Below are positions 1-7,449 of a DNA stretch of 64,000 nt, one piece after another; the stretch's first letter is position 1; the number at the start of each line of letters is the position of its first letter. The position numbers were made by a program, and so were the translations under genes. This DNA is from Rhodanobacter sp. PCA2 (lineage in GTDB: Bacteria; Pseudomonadota; Gammaproteobacteria; Xanthomonadales; Rhodanobacteraceae). The notes under the pieces were generated by a model. The model did no database searches, had not been told where the DNA came from, and worked only from the letters and a program-made list of their open reading frames with translations. The stretch lies in NCBI RefSeq assembly GCF_013620825.1, contig NZ_NJIC01000008.1, positions 1 through 64,000 on the forward strand. The letters run 5' to 3'.

Positions 1-83
1 CCTCTTCCCTCCGGGGAGAGAGGGAACCCCCCGCGCCCTTCGCCCCCTCCCCTGCCTGGCAGGGGAGGGTTGGGGTGGGGTGC
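1..83. repeat. Extragenic palindromic repeat, copy 1
   Basis: An imperfect hairpin (about 1-24) is followed by a perfect 12-base inverted repeat (45-56 against 58-69) and a G-rich tail. Seventeen bases of the tail (67-83) recur exactly at 22388-22404 between fliP and fliQ, where they also follow two C-rich/G-rich hairpins. This resembles the short intergenic repeats common in Xanthomonad genomes. It runs into the flgI start and supplies its GTG codon and an upstream purine-rich stretch. Confidence 0.75.
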
Positions 84-1166
84 TTCGCGCTGCTGCTCGC
101 GCTGCTGGCTGTCCCCGCCCACGCCGACAAGATCCGCGACCTCGCCTCGGTCGGCGGCGTGCGCGCCAACCAGCTGATCGGCTATGGCCTGGTGGTGGGC
201 CTGGACGGTTCCGGCGACCAGACCACGCAGGCGCCGTTCACCACGCAGAGCCTGGAGAACATGCTGCAGCAGTTCGGCATCAATGTGCCGGCCAACGTGC
301 GCCCGCAGCTGAAGAACGCTGCCGCGGTGACGATCACCGCCGAGCTGCCGCCATTCGCCAAACCGGGCCAGACCATCGACGTCACCGTGGCCTCGATCGG
401 CAATGCCAAGAGCATCCGTGGCGGCGAGCTGCTGATGTCGCCGCTGCGCGGCGCCGACGGCAACGTCTACGCGGTGGCGCAGGGCAGCGTGGTAGTGGGT
501 GGCATCAGCGCGCAGGGCAAGAGCGGCTCCAGCGTGCAGAAGAACATCTCAGCCAGCGGGCGTATTCCGAACGGCGCCACGGTGGAGCGCAGCGTGGCGT
601 CCGCGTTCGCCGCCAGCGACCAGCTGCGGCTGAACCTCAATACGCCGGACTTCACCACCGTCTCGCGCATCGTCGGCACGATCAACCGCACCTACGGCGC
701 GGACACCGCCCGCGCGGTGGACGGCGGCACGGTGGAGGTGCGCGTGCCGCAGGACCCGACCCAGAAGGTGGCGTGGCTGGGCACGATCCAGGATCTCGAC
801 GTGACCCCTGGCGCGCCGCCCGCGCGCGTGGTGGTGAACTCGCGCACCGGCACCGTGGTGATCGGCTCGGACGTGCGCGTCACCGCGGCGGCGGTAGCGC
901 ACGGCGCGATCCAGGTCACCATCGGCGAGCAGCCGCTGGTCAGCCAACCGGCACCGTTCGGCAACGGCCAGACCGCGGTGGTGCCGTCCAGCAGCGTGCA
1001 GGTCAGTGAGGAAGGCGGGCACATGTTCAAGTTCGGTCCGGGCGTGAGCCTGGACGCCATCGTGCGCGCGGTGAACCAGGTCGGCGCCTCGCCCAGCGAC
1101 CTGATCTCCATACTGCAGGCGTTGAAGCAGGCCGGCGCGTTGCACGCGGATCTTGTGGTCATCTAG
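75..1166 (+). CDS. flgI: Flagellar P-ring protein FlgI
   Basis: FlgI is the periplasmic protein that polymerises into the P-ring, the bushing around the flagellar rod in the peptidoglycan layer. The 363-residue product matches the usual family length and has the conserved N-terminal [34 protein letters not shown] block just after a short signal peptide (hydrophobic run about residues 4-14, likely cleavage after Ala17). The GTG start at 75 lies inside an extragenic repeat, and this frame stays open to the window edge, so the start is the least certain part. flgJ follows after 12 bases. It belongs to the flg rod/hook operon, whose earlier genes lie outside the window. Confidence 0.95.
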   Translation: MGCFALLLALLAVPAHADKIRDLASVGGVRANQLIGYGLVVGLDGSGDQTTQAPFTTQSLENMLQQFGINVPANVRPQLKNAAAVTITAELPPFAKPGQTIDVTVASIGNAKSIRGGELLMSPLRGADGNVYAVAQGSVVVGGISAQGKSGSSVQKNISASGRIPNGATVERSVASAFAASDQLRLNLNTPDFTTVSRIVGTINRTYGADTARAVDGGTVEVRVPQDPTQKVAWLGTIQDLDVTPGAPPARVVVNSRTGTVVIGSDVRVTAAAVAHGAIQVTIGEQPLVSQPAPFGNGQTAVVPSSSVQVSEEGGHMFKFGPGVSLDAIVRAVNQVGASPSDLISILQALKQAGALHADLVVI

Positions 1167-1178
1167 CGGGCCATCGAT

Positions 1179-2156
1179 GTGACCGACGCCGCGCTGTCCG
1201 CCAACGCCTCGCTGAGCACCTGGACCGACCTGTCCGGGTTCGGCCAGTTGCGTGCGCAGGCCCAGCGCGATGGCAAGGCGGCGCTGCCCGCGGTGGCGCA
1301 GCAGTTCGAGGCGCTGTTCACCCAGATGATGCTGAAGTCCATGCGCGCCGCCAGCGACAGTTTCGGCGACGCGCTGGGCGACAGCGATGCGGGCAAGGCC
1401 TACCGCGACCTGTTTGACCAGCAGCTCTCGGTGAATCTGGCGCAGGGCGGCAAGGGACTGGGCATCGCGCAGATGCTCCTGCGTCAGCTGGGCGGCGCCA
1501 TCGTGTCGCCGGCGGTCGGCGCCGCCGGTGACCTCGACGGCATCGGCGATCCCGCCCGCTTGCCGGCCACGCCCGACCAGTTCCAGCGCCGCCTCGCCAA
1601 CGTGGTGGAGGCGGGGCGCGAGGTCGGCCGCAGCGCGATGAAGTGGCTGCCGCAGGACGCGCAGGAATTCGTGCACGCGCTGGCGCCGCATGCCGAGGCC
1701 GCGGCGCGTGCGCTGGGCGTGTCGGTGCGCAGCGTGCTGGCGCAGGCTGCGCTGGAAACGCAGTGGGGCCGGCATATGCCGCACAACGCCGACGGCTCCA
1801 CCAGCTTCAACCTGTTCGGCATCAAGGCCGGCGGCAGCTGGGACGGGCGCAAGGTCAGCGTGCCCACGCTGGAGTACGAGGACGGCGTGGCGGTGCGCCG
1901 GCGCGCGCAGTTCCGCGCCTACGATTCGCCGGCGCAGTCGTTCAGCGACTACGCCAACCTTATCGCCTCCAATCCGCGCTATGCCGCCGTGCGCGGACAC
2001 GGTGACGACGTGCGCGGCTTCGCCCGCGCGCTGATGCGCGGCGGCTACGCCAGCGATCCGTCCTATGCCGACAAGATCAGCGCCATCGCCGCGAGCCCGC
2101 AGATGCGTGCCGCGCTCGCGGCGCTCAAGAATCCGGCCGCGATGCCGAACGAATAA
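1179..2156 (+). CDS. flgJ: Rod-cap and peptidoglycan hydrolase FlgJ
   Basis: FlgJ caps the growing rod and cuts peptidoglycan so that the rod can cross the wall. The 325-residue protein has both expected domains: an N-terminal rod-capping region (QFEALFTQMMLKSMR near residues 42-55) and a C-terminal glucosaminidase domain (about 165-315) with the putative catalytic Glu193 in QAALETQWGR. The GTG start at 1179 is chosen because the overlapping ATG at 1177 meets an immediate stop. The last codons contain a sigma28-type promoter for flgKL. The dual-domain form is typical of gammaproteobacteria. Confidence 0.95.
   Translation: MTDAALSANASLSTWTDLSGFGQLRAQAQRDGKAALPAVAQQFEALFTQMMLKSMRAASDSFGDALGDSDAGKAYRDLFDQQLSVNLAQGGKGLGIAQMLLRQLGGAIVSPAVGAAGDLDGIGDPARLPATPDQFQRRLANVVEAGREVGRSAMKWLPQDAQEFVHALAPHAEAAARALGVSVRSVLAQAALETQWGRHMPHNADGSTSFNLFGIKAGGSWDGRKVSVPTLEYEDGVAVRRRAQFRAYDSPAQSFSDYANLIASNPRYAAVRGHGDDVRGFARALMRGGYASDPSYADKISAIAASPQMRAALAALKNPAAMPNE
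2125..2151 (+). promoter_or_regulatory. Sigma28 (FliA) promoter for flgKL
   Basis: The -35 element TCAAGAAT (2125-2132), an 11-base spacer and the -10 element GCCGAACG (2144-2151) match the FliA layout seen upstream of fliC, with GCCGA conserved. The predicted start near 2158 leaves a short leader with an AGGAA ribosome site before flgK at 2179. It sits in the 3' end of flgJ. In enterics, late transcription of flgKL from sigma28 is established. Confidence 0.6.
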
Positions 2157-2178
2157 GCGACACCAGGAACCCTGATCC

Positions 2179-4071
2179 ATGTCCAGCCTGCTCAACATTG
2201 GTGTTTCCGGCCTCAATGCCGCCCAGCTCGGCCTCAAGGTCAGCGGCAACAACATCGCCAACGCCGATACCGATGGCTACAGCCGCCAGAACATCGCGCA
2301 GGTGGACCGGGCGGGCCAGAACAACGGCCGCTACACCATGGGCGCCGGCGTGGACGTGATCGCGGTGCAACGCGCCTACAGCCAGTACCTCACGCAGACG
2401 CTGTGGAGCAGCAACACCGCGCTGCAGGGCGCCCGCACCACCAACGAACTCGCCACCACACTGAACGGCCTGCTGAAGAACGGCGGCAACCTGCAGTCGG
2501 CGCTGGACAGCTTCTACGGCGGCTTCAACGCGGTGGCCAACGCCCCGAACGACCAGTCCGCGCGCCAGGCGCTGCTGGGCAACGCATCGGCGTTGACGAT
2601 GGCCTTCAACACCCTGGGCCAGCAGTTGGACCAACAGCGCGCGCAGATCAACACGCAGATCGCCGATGCCGTCGGCAGCGTCAACTCGCTGGTCAAGCAG
2701 ATCGCCGCGCTCAACACCAGCATCAGCCAGGGCGGCAACGTCCAGCCGAACGCCTTGCTCGACCAGCGCGACGACCTGGTCAAGCAACTGGCTGGCGTCA
2801 CCGGCATCTCGGTCGCAGCCCAGCCCGACGGCACGCTGAGCGTCTACAGCACGTCCGGCCAGGCGCTGGTCAGCGGCAGCTATGCCTACGGCTTCCAGGT
2901 CGGCAGCAATACCTACGACGCCGGCAGCACCACGGTGCTCGACGCCAGCGGCCACGACATCGGCGCGCGCCTGTCCGGCGGCACGCTGGGGGCGTTGCTG
3001 TCGTATCGACGCAACACGCTGGACCCCGCACAGAACCAGTTGGGCCGCGCCGCGCTGGCGCTGGCGCAGAGCGTCAACGCACAGCAGGCCAGGGGCCTGG
3101 ATCTGAACGGCAACCAGGGCGGCCCGTTGTTCAGCGTGCCCGCCCCGGCCGTGGTGGGCGCAGGCGGCAACCAGGGCAGCGCCACGGTGGGCGCCAGCGT
3201 GGGCGACCTCGGTGTGCTTACCAATGACGACTACGTGCTCACGTATACCGGCAGCAATACCGCGCCATCGGTCAACGGCTGGGCGCTGGCCACCACCGGC
3301 GGGCGCGCGGTGGCGATGGCGGCGAACGCCGACGGAACACTGTCGGCCGAAGGCCTCGGCTTCACCGTCTCCGCCGGCGCCCAGGTCGGCGACAGTTTCC
3401 AGATCCGGCCCAGCCGCAACGCGGCCAGCGGCCTCGCACTGGCCACCGGCGATCCTTCCGCCATCGCGGCGGCAGCGGCGCTGAAAGGCACGGCCGCCGG
3501 CAGCAACACCGGTGGCGTTACGGTGGGCTCGGTGAGCGTGCGCGACAGCAGCGACGCGAACCTGTTCGCCGGCGCCACGGTGAGCTTCGGCGCGAACGGC
3601 AGCTATACCGTCACCGATGCCGCCGGCAACAGCAGCATCGGCACCTACACGGCCGGCACGCCGATCCAGTTCGACGGCTGGAGTCTCGACCTCAAGGGCG
3701 CGCCGGCCAGCGGCGACAGTTTCAGCATTGGCATCAACAGCGGCGGCCTGAACGACAACGGCAATGCGCTGGACCTCGCCGGGCTCGCCGATGCCGGCGT
3801 GCTCGACGGCGGCCGCACCTCGGCGTTGCGCGCCTATGCGGACCTGACCAACCAGATCGGCCTGGCCGGCAGCATGGCGGCCAACGAGCTCACCACCCGG
3901 ACCGGCCTGTACAACCAGGCGGCCAGCGCCCAGCAGAGCGTGGCCGGCGTGAACCTGGACGAGGAGGCGGCCAGCCTCATCAAGTACCAGCAGGCCTACC
4001 AGGCCTCGGCGCAGGTGATCTCCACCGCGCAGACGCTGTTCACCAGCCTGATCTCCGCCATGCGCGGCTAA
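2179..4071 (+). CDS. flgK: Hook-filament junction protein FlgK (HAP1)
   Basis: FlgK forms the first junction ring between hook and filament and is exported through the flagellar type III apparatus. The 630-residue product has the family N-terminus (SSLLNIGVSGLNAAQLGL, then SGNNIANADTDGYSRQ) and the C-terminal coiled segment with LDEEAASLIKYQQAYQASAQ and a final ISAMRG. The long Gly/Ser/Ala-rich centre (about 310-530) is the surface-exposed variable part. The start is supported by AGGAA about nine bases upstream. It is followed after 14 bases by flgL, and the two probably share a late sigma28 transcript. Confidence 0.97.
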   Translation: MSSLLNIGVSGLNAAQLGLKVSGNNIANADTDGYSRQNIAQVDRAGQNNGRYTMGAGVDVIAVQRAYSQYLTQTLWSSNTALQGARTTNELATTLNGLLKNGGNLQSALDSFYGGFNAVANAPNDQSARQALLGNASALTMAFNTLGQQLDQQRAQINTQIADAVGSVNSLVKQIAALNTSISQGGNVQPNALLDQRDDLVKQLAGVTGISVAAQPDGTLSVYSTSGQALVSGSYAYGFQVGSNTYDAGSTTVLDASGHDIGARLSGGTLGALLSYRRNTLDPAQNQLGRAALALAQSVNAQQARGLDLNGNQGGPLFSVPAPAVVGAGGNQGSATVGASVGDLGVLTNDDYVLTYTGSNTAPSVNGWALATTGGRAVAMAANADGTLSAEGLGFTVSAGAQVGDSFQIRPSRNAASGLALATGDPSAIAAAAALKGTAAGSNTGGVTVGSVSVRDSSDANLFAGATVSFGANGSYTVTDAAGNSSIGTYTAGTPIQFDGWSLDLKGAPASGDSFSIGINSGGLNDNGNALDLAGLADAGVLDGGRTSALRAYADLTNQIGLAGSMAANELTTRTGLYNQAASAQQSVAGVNLDEEAASLIKYQQAYQASAQVISTAQTLFTSLISAMRG

Positions 4072-4085
4072 GTGGGAGTACATCC

Positions 4086-5300
4086 ATGATCCGCCTCTCC
4101 ACCAGCTGGATGTACCAGCAGTCGCTGACCACCATGCTCAACCAGCAGGGCGTGCTCAGCGCCACGCAGAACCAGGTGAGCAGCGGCCAGCGCATCAACC
4201 TGGCCTCGGACGATCCGGCCGGTGCCGCCCAGGTGGTCTCGCTGAACCATGTCCTGGCCAGCACGGCGCAGTACTCCGCCAACATCGGCGCCGCCAACGC
4301 GCGGCTCTCCACCGAGAGCAGCGCGCTCGATTCCTTCAACGCGCTGCTCGACCAGGCGCGCTCGATGGCGGTGCAAGGCATCAACGGCACGCTGTCGGCC
4401 TCCGACCGCCAGGACATGGCCACCCAGCTCGTGCAGATCCGCGCGCAGCTGGTGCAGCTGGCCAACAGCACGGACGCCAGCGGCAACGCGCTGTTCGCCG
4501 GCACCAGCACCACCACCACGCCTTTCGTGCTCAACGGCGACGGCTCGGTGAGCTACGCCGGCAACGGCGGCAACCAAATGACCGCGATCGGCAGCGGCCT
4601 GCGCATCGCGAACAGCGACGCGGGCGCTGGCCTGTTCATGGACATCCCGGCCGGCAACGGCTCGTTCGTCGCCAGCGCGGCGGCCGGCAACGGCGGCACC
4701 CTGCTGGTGGGCGCCACCAGCGTCACCGACAGCAGCGCCTGGAAGGCCGCGACAGCCGCCGGCCCGGTGAACTACCAGATCAGCTTCGACGACGCCGGCA
4801 ACTGGACCGCCACCGACGCCGGCAGCGGCGACGCCGTTGCCGGCGGCAGCTACCGGGATGGCGGCAGCATCAGCTTCAACGGCATGACGATCGCCCTCAG
4901 CGGCACGCCCGCCGCCGGCGACACGGTGAACGTGGGTTCCGGCCGCACCCAGGACGTGTTCGCCACGCTGACCCACATGATAGCCGCGCTGGGCGACAGC
5001 AGCCTCGACGACACGCAGCTCAACAACGCGATGAGCCGGCAGATGGAATCGATCGATCGGGCGCAGGACCGTATCTCCAGCACCCAGACCGACGTGGGCG
5101 GTCGCCTGAACCGGCTCGCCCTGCAGCAGAGCACCTACAGCGACCTTACCTTGACCTATCGATCCACCCTCTCCGACGTGCAGGACGTCGACATGGCCAG
5201 CGCCATCAGCCAGCTGATGCTGCAATCCACTGCCCTGCAGGCATCGCAGCAGACATTCGCGAAAGTGCAGGGGATGAGCCTGTTCGATTACCTGAAGTAG
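4086..5300 (+). CDS. flgL: Hook-filament junction protein FlgL (HAP3)
   Basis: FlgL forms the second junction layer, onto which flagellin polymerises. The 404-residue protein starts with IRLSTSWMYQQSLTTML and carries the flagellin-like D0/D1 block (SGQRINLASDDPAGAAQ, residues about 35-52). It ends with a D0 helix (MASAISQLMLQSTALQASQQTFAK...LFDYLK). The middle (about 140-300) is a variable domain. It lies 14 bases after flgK. No strong terminator follows; the next 348 bases are the fliC leader region. Confidence 0.96.
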   Translation: MIRLSTSWMYQQSLTTMLNQQGVLSATQNQVSSGQRINLASDDPAGAAQVVSLNHVLASTAQYSANIGAANARLSTESSALDSFNALLDQARSMAVQGINGTLSASDRQDMATQLVQIRAQLVQLANSTDASGNALFAGTSTTTTPFVLNGDGSVSYAGNGGNQMTAIGSGLRIANSDAGAGLFMDIPAGNGSFVASAAAGNGGTLLVGATSVTDSSAWKAATAAGPVNYQISFDDAGNWTATDAGSGDAVAGGSYRDGGSISFNGMTIALSGTPAAGDTVNVGSGRTQDVFATLTHMIAALGDSSLDDTQLNNAMSRQMESIDRAQDRISSTQTDVGGRLNRLALQQSTYSDLTLTYRSTLSDVQDVDMASAISQLMLQSTALQASQQTFAKVQGMSLFDYLK

Positions 5301-5648
5301 TCGGCCCGGCGATCCGGGGCGGTCTCCGGGCGCCAACGGCCGTCGGGCGGCGGCGCAAATCTCGAATGGACGTCCATACGCCGCGCATACGCGGCGGCGT
5401 TCCAGCACCTCGCCGGAACGCAAAGACGCGTTTCCGGCCCATTGCCGGAGTACGGCCGGATGACGATGGGCCATCGCCGCGGATGGCTTCGCGCACGATG
5501 CGCGCCAGCACGAAGAAAGTTCGCTGGTCCGGCTCAAGAAACCTCCGCCGGCGCCGAAAAGCTTCCCGAGGCGGTTGGCACTCCGGTCGAGGAGCACCGC
5601 CGGAGCAAACATCCGACAGCTTCAAGACCGCTCATTAGGAGACACCCC
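5301..5648 (+). other. flgL-fliC intergenic region
   Basis: This 348-base gap holds a sigma28 promoter (5534-5560), an AGGAG ribosome site (5637-5641, seven bases before the fliC ATG), a palindrome TGGACGTCCA at 5367-5376 and a small GCCGCG/CGCGGC hairpin at 5380-5395 with no T-run. Open frames across it lie over the promoter and have no support as genes. Confidence 0.7.
5534..5560 (+). promoter_or_regulatory. Sigma28 (FliA) promoter of fliC
   Basis: TCAAGAAA (5534-5541), 11 bases, then GCCGAAAA (5553-5560). This fits the TCAAG...GCCGATAA form used by FliA in pseudomonads and relatives. The predicted start near 5567 gives an untranslated leader of about 80 bases. Confidence 0.75.
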
Positions 5649-7103
5649 ATGGCACTGGTCATCAACACCAACGTTTCTTCGTTGAACACGCAGAACAACC
5701 TGTCGAAGTCGCAGAGCGCGCTGGCCCAGGCCACGCAGCGCCTGTCCTCCGGACTGAAGATCAACAGCGCAGCCGACAACGCCGCGGGCTTCGCGATCTC
5801 GCAGCGCTACACCACCCAGATCGGCGGCCTGGCCCAGGCCAGTGCGAACGCCTCGGACGCGATCAACCTCGCGCAAACCGCCGGTTCGGCGCTGGACCAG
5901 GTGACCGCGAACCTGCAGGCGATCCGCGACCTGGCCGCGCAGTCGGCCAACGGCACCTACAGCGACGACGACCGCAAGACCATCGACAACGAAGTGCAGC
6001 AGCGCCTGCAGGAAGTGACCCGCATCGCGAACCAGACCACGTTCAACGGCAAGAAGGTGCTGAACGGCTCGCTGCAGTCGCAGAGCTTCCAGATCGGCGC
6101 GAACGTGGGCCAGACGGTGAGCGTGGCGCTGGCGCAGGGCGTGAAGGCCAGCGACCTGGGCCAGGTGGCCGAGGTCAAGAGCGGCGACATCAGCGCGATC
6201 TTCGGTGCCGGCGCCGGCAGCCTGGCGACCAAGGGTTCTGTCGCAGCGGGCAATGTCACCGGCCTTGCCTCGGGCGTGAAGTTCACGATCGGGGGCGCCT
6301 CGGTCGACATCGCCAGCGCGACGGACCTGACCGACCTGGCAGGCAAGATCAACGCGGACGCCAACTTCAGCGCGAACTACGTCGCCAGCGTGAATGGCAC
6401 CGGCATCCAGATCGATGCCAAGACTGCCGGCGCCGACACCATGCAGGTGAGCGGGCTCACCGGCATCACGTTCGGCGCCGCCACCGCCGGCACCGCCGCA
6501 GGGGCGGGCACGGCCGTCGACCTGAAGACCGAGGGCCTGAAGATCAACGGCAAGGACGTCACCTTCACCGGCAACGAGAAGAACCTGCAGGACGTGTCCG
6601 ACGCGATCAATGCGGCCGGCATCGACGGCGTCAGCGCCGCGGTGAGCGCCGACGGCAAGGGCATCAACTTCTACTCCAGCAGCGCGCTGAAGATCGAAGA
6701 CACCGGTGGCAACGTCATCAGCGCCGCCGCCACGGACGGTAACAAGCCCGGTACCGCCTACAACGCGGGCGACACGGTGGCTACTGGCGGCAATCTTTCC
6801 ACCGGCTCGGTGGGCACGGTGGACGGCGCCAACGACCTGATTTCGCGCATCGACGTGGCGCTGAAGTCGGTGGCCGACTTCGCCGCCCAACTGGGCGCGG
6901 TGCAGAACCGCTTCCAGTCGACGATCTCCACACTGAGCTCGCAGTCGACCAACCTGAAGGCCTCGCAGTCGACCATCCAGGACGCGGACTTCGCGGCCGA
7001 GACGGCGGCGCTGAGCAAGGCGCAGGTGCTGCAGCAGGCGGGCATCTCGGTGCTGGCGCAGGCCAACTCAAACCCGCAGCAGGTGCTCAAGCTTCTGCAG
7101 TGA
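5649..7103 (+). CDS. fliC: Flagellin FliC
   Basis: Flagellin is the filament subunit. The ATG at 5649 gives MALVINTNVSSLNTQNNL, the standard flagellin start, behind AGGAG; the frame stays open upstream, but that stretch contains the promoter. The 484-residue protein has conserved D0/D1 helices (about 1-175: LSSGLKINSAADNAAGFAIS, INLAQTAGSALDQV) and C-terminal D1/D0 (about 400-484, ending NPQQVLKLLQ). The centre (about 185-390) is a Gly/Ala/Thr-rich variable region containing a flagellin-IN-type segment. No cysteine is present. It is transcribed from a sigma28 promoter and followed by two hairpins. Only one flagellin gene is present in the window. Confidence 0.97.
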   Translation: MALVINTNVSSLNTQNNLSKSQSALAQATQRLSSGLKINSAADNAAGFAISQRYTTQIGGLAQASANASDAINLAQTAGSALDQVTANLQAIRDLAAQSANGTYSDDDRKTIDNEVQQRLQEVTRIANQTTFNGKKVLNGSLQSQSFQIGANVGQTVSVALAQGVKASDLGQVAEVKSGDISAIFGAGAGSLATKGSVAAGNVTGLASGVKFTIGGASVDIASATDLTDLAGKINADANFSANYVASVNGTGIQIDAKTAGADTMQVSGLTGITFGAATAGTAAGAGTAVDLKTEGLKINGKDVTFTGNEKNLQDVSDAINAAGIDGVSAAVSADGKGINFYSSSALKIEDTGGNVISAAATDGNKPGTAYNAGDTVATGGNLSTGSVGTVDGANDLISRIDVALKSVADFAAQLGAVQNRFQSTISTLSSQSTNLKASQSTIQDADFAAETAALSKAQVLQQAGISVLAQANSNPQQVLKLLQ

Positions 7104-7110
7104 CGGCGCG

Positions 7111-7141
7111 GCAAGCCCGTCGCGGCCTGCGGCGGGTTTGC
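7111..7141 (+). terminator. Hairpin after fliC, first
   Basis: An imperfect stem of about 15 bases (arm starting GCAAGCCCG paired with CGGGTTTGC, with G-T wobbles) begins eight bases after the fliC stop. It has no clear T-run of its own, so it may act as a 3' stabiliser. Confidence 0.45.
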
Positions 7142-7150
7142 GTCCTCTTC

Positions 7151-7188
7151 CGACGGCGGCACCCGCAAGGGTGTCGCCGTCGTAGTTT
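7151..7188 (+). terminator. Terminator of fliC, second hairpin
   Basis: A 14-base stem (7151-7164 against 7169-7182) with one G-T wobble and a four-base loop GCAA is followed by TAGTTT. This is the likely main terminator of the abundant flagellin mRNA. Confidence 0.65.
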
Positions 7189-7248
7189 GCAGGGGCCGTG
7201 CGGAATGGAGGATCGCGGCGCGTTCGCACGCACGTGCACCGGTGGCCC

Positions 7249-7275
7249 TCAAGTTGGCGCGCGAACGGCCGATCC
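7249..7275 (+). promoter_or_regulatory. Sigma28 promoter between fliC and fliD
   Basis: TCAAGTTG (7249-7256), an 11-base spacer and GCCGATCC (7268-7275) match the FliA consensus closely. Transcription would begin near 7282, but a strong terminator-like hairpin at 7321-7361 lies between it and fliD. Confidence 0.6.
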
Positions 7276-7280
7276 AGTCA

Positions 7281-7361
7281 GGGTCGGGGCCTGCTGGCGC
7301 CGGCAGCTGGAACAGGGGATCCCGCCGGCATGGCCGTAACGGTCATGCCGGCCGGGATTTT
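7281..7361 (+). ncRNA. Candidate sigma28-dependent small RNA
   Basis: Between a sigma28-type promoter and an intrinsic-terminator-like hairpin lies a stretch of about 80 bases with small-RNA layout: a short 5' stem (7291-7306, six pairs, loop GCGC), a probably unpaired linker (7307-7320) and a strong terminal stem followed by ATTTT. It ends before the separate sigma54 promoter of fliD. Sigma28-dependent sRNAs are established in E. coli; this one is inferred from layout only. The alternative is an attenuated leader of fliD. Confidence 0.35.
7321..7361 (+). terminator. Strong hairpin with T-run upstream of fliD
   Basis: Thirteen consecutive pairs (7324-7336 with 7340-7352, one G-T) close a TAA loop. 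Three further pairs follow across a one-base bulge, and then ATTTT. It lies upstream of the sigma54 promoter of fliD, so it insulates that promoter or ends a short sigma28 transcript. Confidence 0.65.
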
Positions 7362-7379
7362 CGGGCGGCCACGAGCGGT

Positions 7380-7396
7380 TGGCGCGGCTCTTGCCT
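7380..7396 (+). promoter_or_regulatory. Sigma54 (RpoN) promoter of fliD
   Basis: TTGGCGC-GGCTC-TTGCC contains the -24 GG (7381-7382) and -12 GC (7393-7394) separated by exactly 10 bases, matching the sigma54 consensus. The predicted start is near 7406, leaving about 45 bases to the fliD ATG. FleQ is the expected activator. Confidence 0.65.
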
Positions 7397-7449
7397 GTCA
7401 TCCACCGTTCCGCCGATGGCGGAGTTTCGTATCCACAGGACACGGCGCC

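Noticed and set aside
5366-5638. A 90-codon open frame upstream of fliC
   Set aside because: Arg/Pro/Ser-rich, overlaps the fliC promoter and has no ribosome site.
5442-5648. In-frame N-terminal extension of flagellin
   Set aside because: The stretch contains the sigma28 promoter and leader, and the ATG at 5649 has AGGAG and the invariant flagellin N-terminus.
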